Positions 63,225-64,000 of a DNA stretch of 64,000 nt are shown here, one piece after another; within the stretch, counting starts at the first letter, position 1, and every line of letters starts with the position of its first letter. The notes beneath the pieces were generated by a model. It did not search any database, had not been told where the DNA came from, and saw only the letters and a program-made list of their open reading frames with translations. A program made the translations under genes and the position numbers. The stretch spans positions 1 through 64,000 of the forward strand of contig NZ_JBQAJM010000009.1 of NCBI RefSeq assembly GCF_052030685.1, read 5' to 3'. The stretch is from Caedibacter sp052030685 (GTDB lineage Bacteria > Pseudomonadota > Gammaproteobacteria > Francisellales > Francisellaceae).

Positions 63225-64000
63225 TTACCTGAATGCCTTAATAAACTGACGTATTTTCTCTGCTGCTATCTTTGTGTCATTTAAATGTTGCTCAATTAAT
63301 GACGTAAAATAACTGCCAACAATCGCCGCATTGCCACCTGCTTGCCATACCGCTTTGACATGTTCTGGTTTTGAAATACCAAACCCTACTACCATTGGTT
63401 GATCAATTAACGCTCTTACCTGCTTAATTCGTGCGATGGTTTGAGGCGCAATCTCACTTTTAACACCGGTCGTACCGAAACCACTTAAGACATAATTAAA
63501 TGCACTGCTGCGATTAGCCAGTTGTTTGACCCGTTCATCGCTTGAGTTTGGCGCAACCATTTGTACCGCGCCAATATTATATTTCTTAAGTAAAGCTTCG
63601 TGCTCTTTAGATTCTTCCAAAGGCAAATCTGCGCAGACCACGCCATCAATGCCAACACTTTGTAATTTTTGATACGCGCTTTCACCTTGCTTAAATAACA
63701 AGTTGTAGTAAATCAGTAAGCCGATTGCAACATCAGGATACTTTTGGCGAATAATACTCAGCATCTCAATGCAGCGATCAAACGTTATGCCTGATTTCAG
63801 TGCCCTTTCCATTGATCGCTGATTGGTGGGACCATCGGCAATTGGATCAGAAAATGGGAAGCCAAGCTCAATTGCCTGAACGCCTGCATCAATTGCTGTG
63901 CTAATGATATGTAGGCTTTCATCAAAATTAGGATCACCTAAGGTGAAAAATGGCATAAATACTTTTTTGTCATGATCGTTAAATAATTTGTCGAATCGAT
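63225..64000 (-). CDS. trpA: tryptophan synthase alpha chain (5' end outside the window)
   Basis: Cleaves indole-3-glycerol phosphate. The catalytic pair 11 residues apart is visible: Glu in AIELGFPFSDP and Asp in IADGPTNQRS, equivalent to E49 and D60 of E. coli. The phosphate site VLSGFGTTGVKS and VVGFGISKPEH follow. The frame continues upstream of the internal Met to the window edge, encoding RFDKLFNDHDKKVF, so only about five codons plus the start lie outside. The partner trpB would be expected beyond the edge. Confidence 0.96.
   Translation of the reverse strand, partial: RFDKLFNDHDKKVFMPFFTLGDPNFDESLHIISTAIDAGVQAIELGFPFSDPIADGPTNQRSMERALKSGITFDRCIEMLSIIRQKYPDVAIGLLIYYNLLFKQGESAYQKLQSVGIDGVVCADLPLEESKEHEALLKKYNIGAVQMVAPNSSDERVKQLANRSSAFNYVLSGFGTTGVKSEIAPQTIARIKQVRALIDQPMVVGFGISKPEHVKAVWQAGGNAAIVGSYFTSLIEQHLNDTKIAAEKIRQFIKAFR

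Overview
The window is a compact, AT-rich chromosomal segment of a gammaproteobacterium. It has about 50 protein genes, mostly housekeeping and transport. Gene content and protein character (feoAB, a bioA/bioBFCD block with an extra hydrolase, sufBCD behind an Rrf2 regulator, an EcpC-like usher, many palindromic intergenic repeats) point to the Francisella / Fastidiosibacteraceae side of the Thiotrichales. That placement is an inference from pattern and no search was run. I recognised no rRNA, tRNA, tmRNA, CRISPR array, prophage or transposase gene.

Layout. 0-5.4 kb: spermidine synthesis (speD-speE), an amino-acid permease, rpe and a purine permease. 5.4-14 kb: a seven-gene minus-strand run. 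An ABC permease and its ATPase flank five genes for an Hsp70-like protein, a GrpE-like factor, a J-like protein, a zinc-ribbon protein and a large helical protein. 14-17.4 kb: ampD, sbcB and yihY. 17.4-20.6 kb: a WrbA-like flavoprotein and feoAB. 20.6-26.3 kb: a LysR regulator divergent from dabB-dabA, an inorganic-carbon uptake pump. 26.3-36.4 kb: ion homeostasis, with a complete Mrp-type antiporter operon (A to G), a Ca2+/Na+ exchanger, a tandem universal stress protein, a Kef-like exchanger and a cation diffusion facilitator. 36.5-42.3 kb: PQ-loop protein, cbpM-cbpA, a MoeB/ThiF-rhodanese fusion, recF and dgt.

42.4-46.6 kb holds a four-gene chaperone-usher locus: two paralogous pilin-like subunits, an unusually small one-domain chaperone, and an EcpC/CfaC-like usher. 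46.6-53.4 kb: a BioC-like protein with a degraded SAM motif, a ClC exchanger, a YciI-like protein and the SUF operon. 53.4-57 kb: a MITE-like element, an MFS transporter, a protein fragment and a LysP-like permease. 57-63 kb: the biotin regulon, with bioA divergent from bioB-bioF-(bioH-like)-bioC and bioD beyond a palindromic repeat array. A BirA-type operator lies between bioA and bioB. The window ends inside trpA.

The most interesting parts are the private Hsp70 machine inside the ABC transporter run, the reduced chaperone-usher locus, the DabAB/Mrp neighbourhood, and several families of palindromic repeats, one of which supplies the stop codon of bioC.
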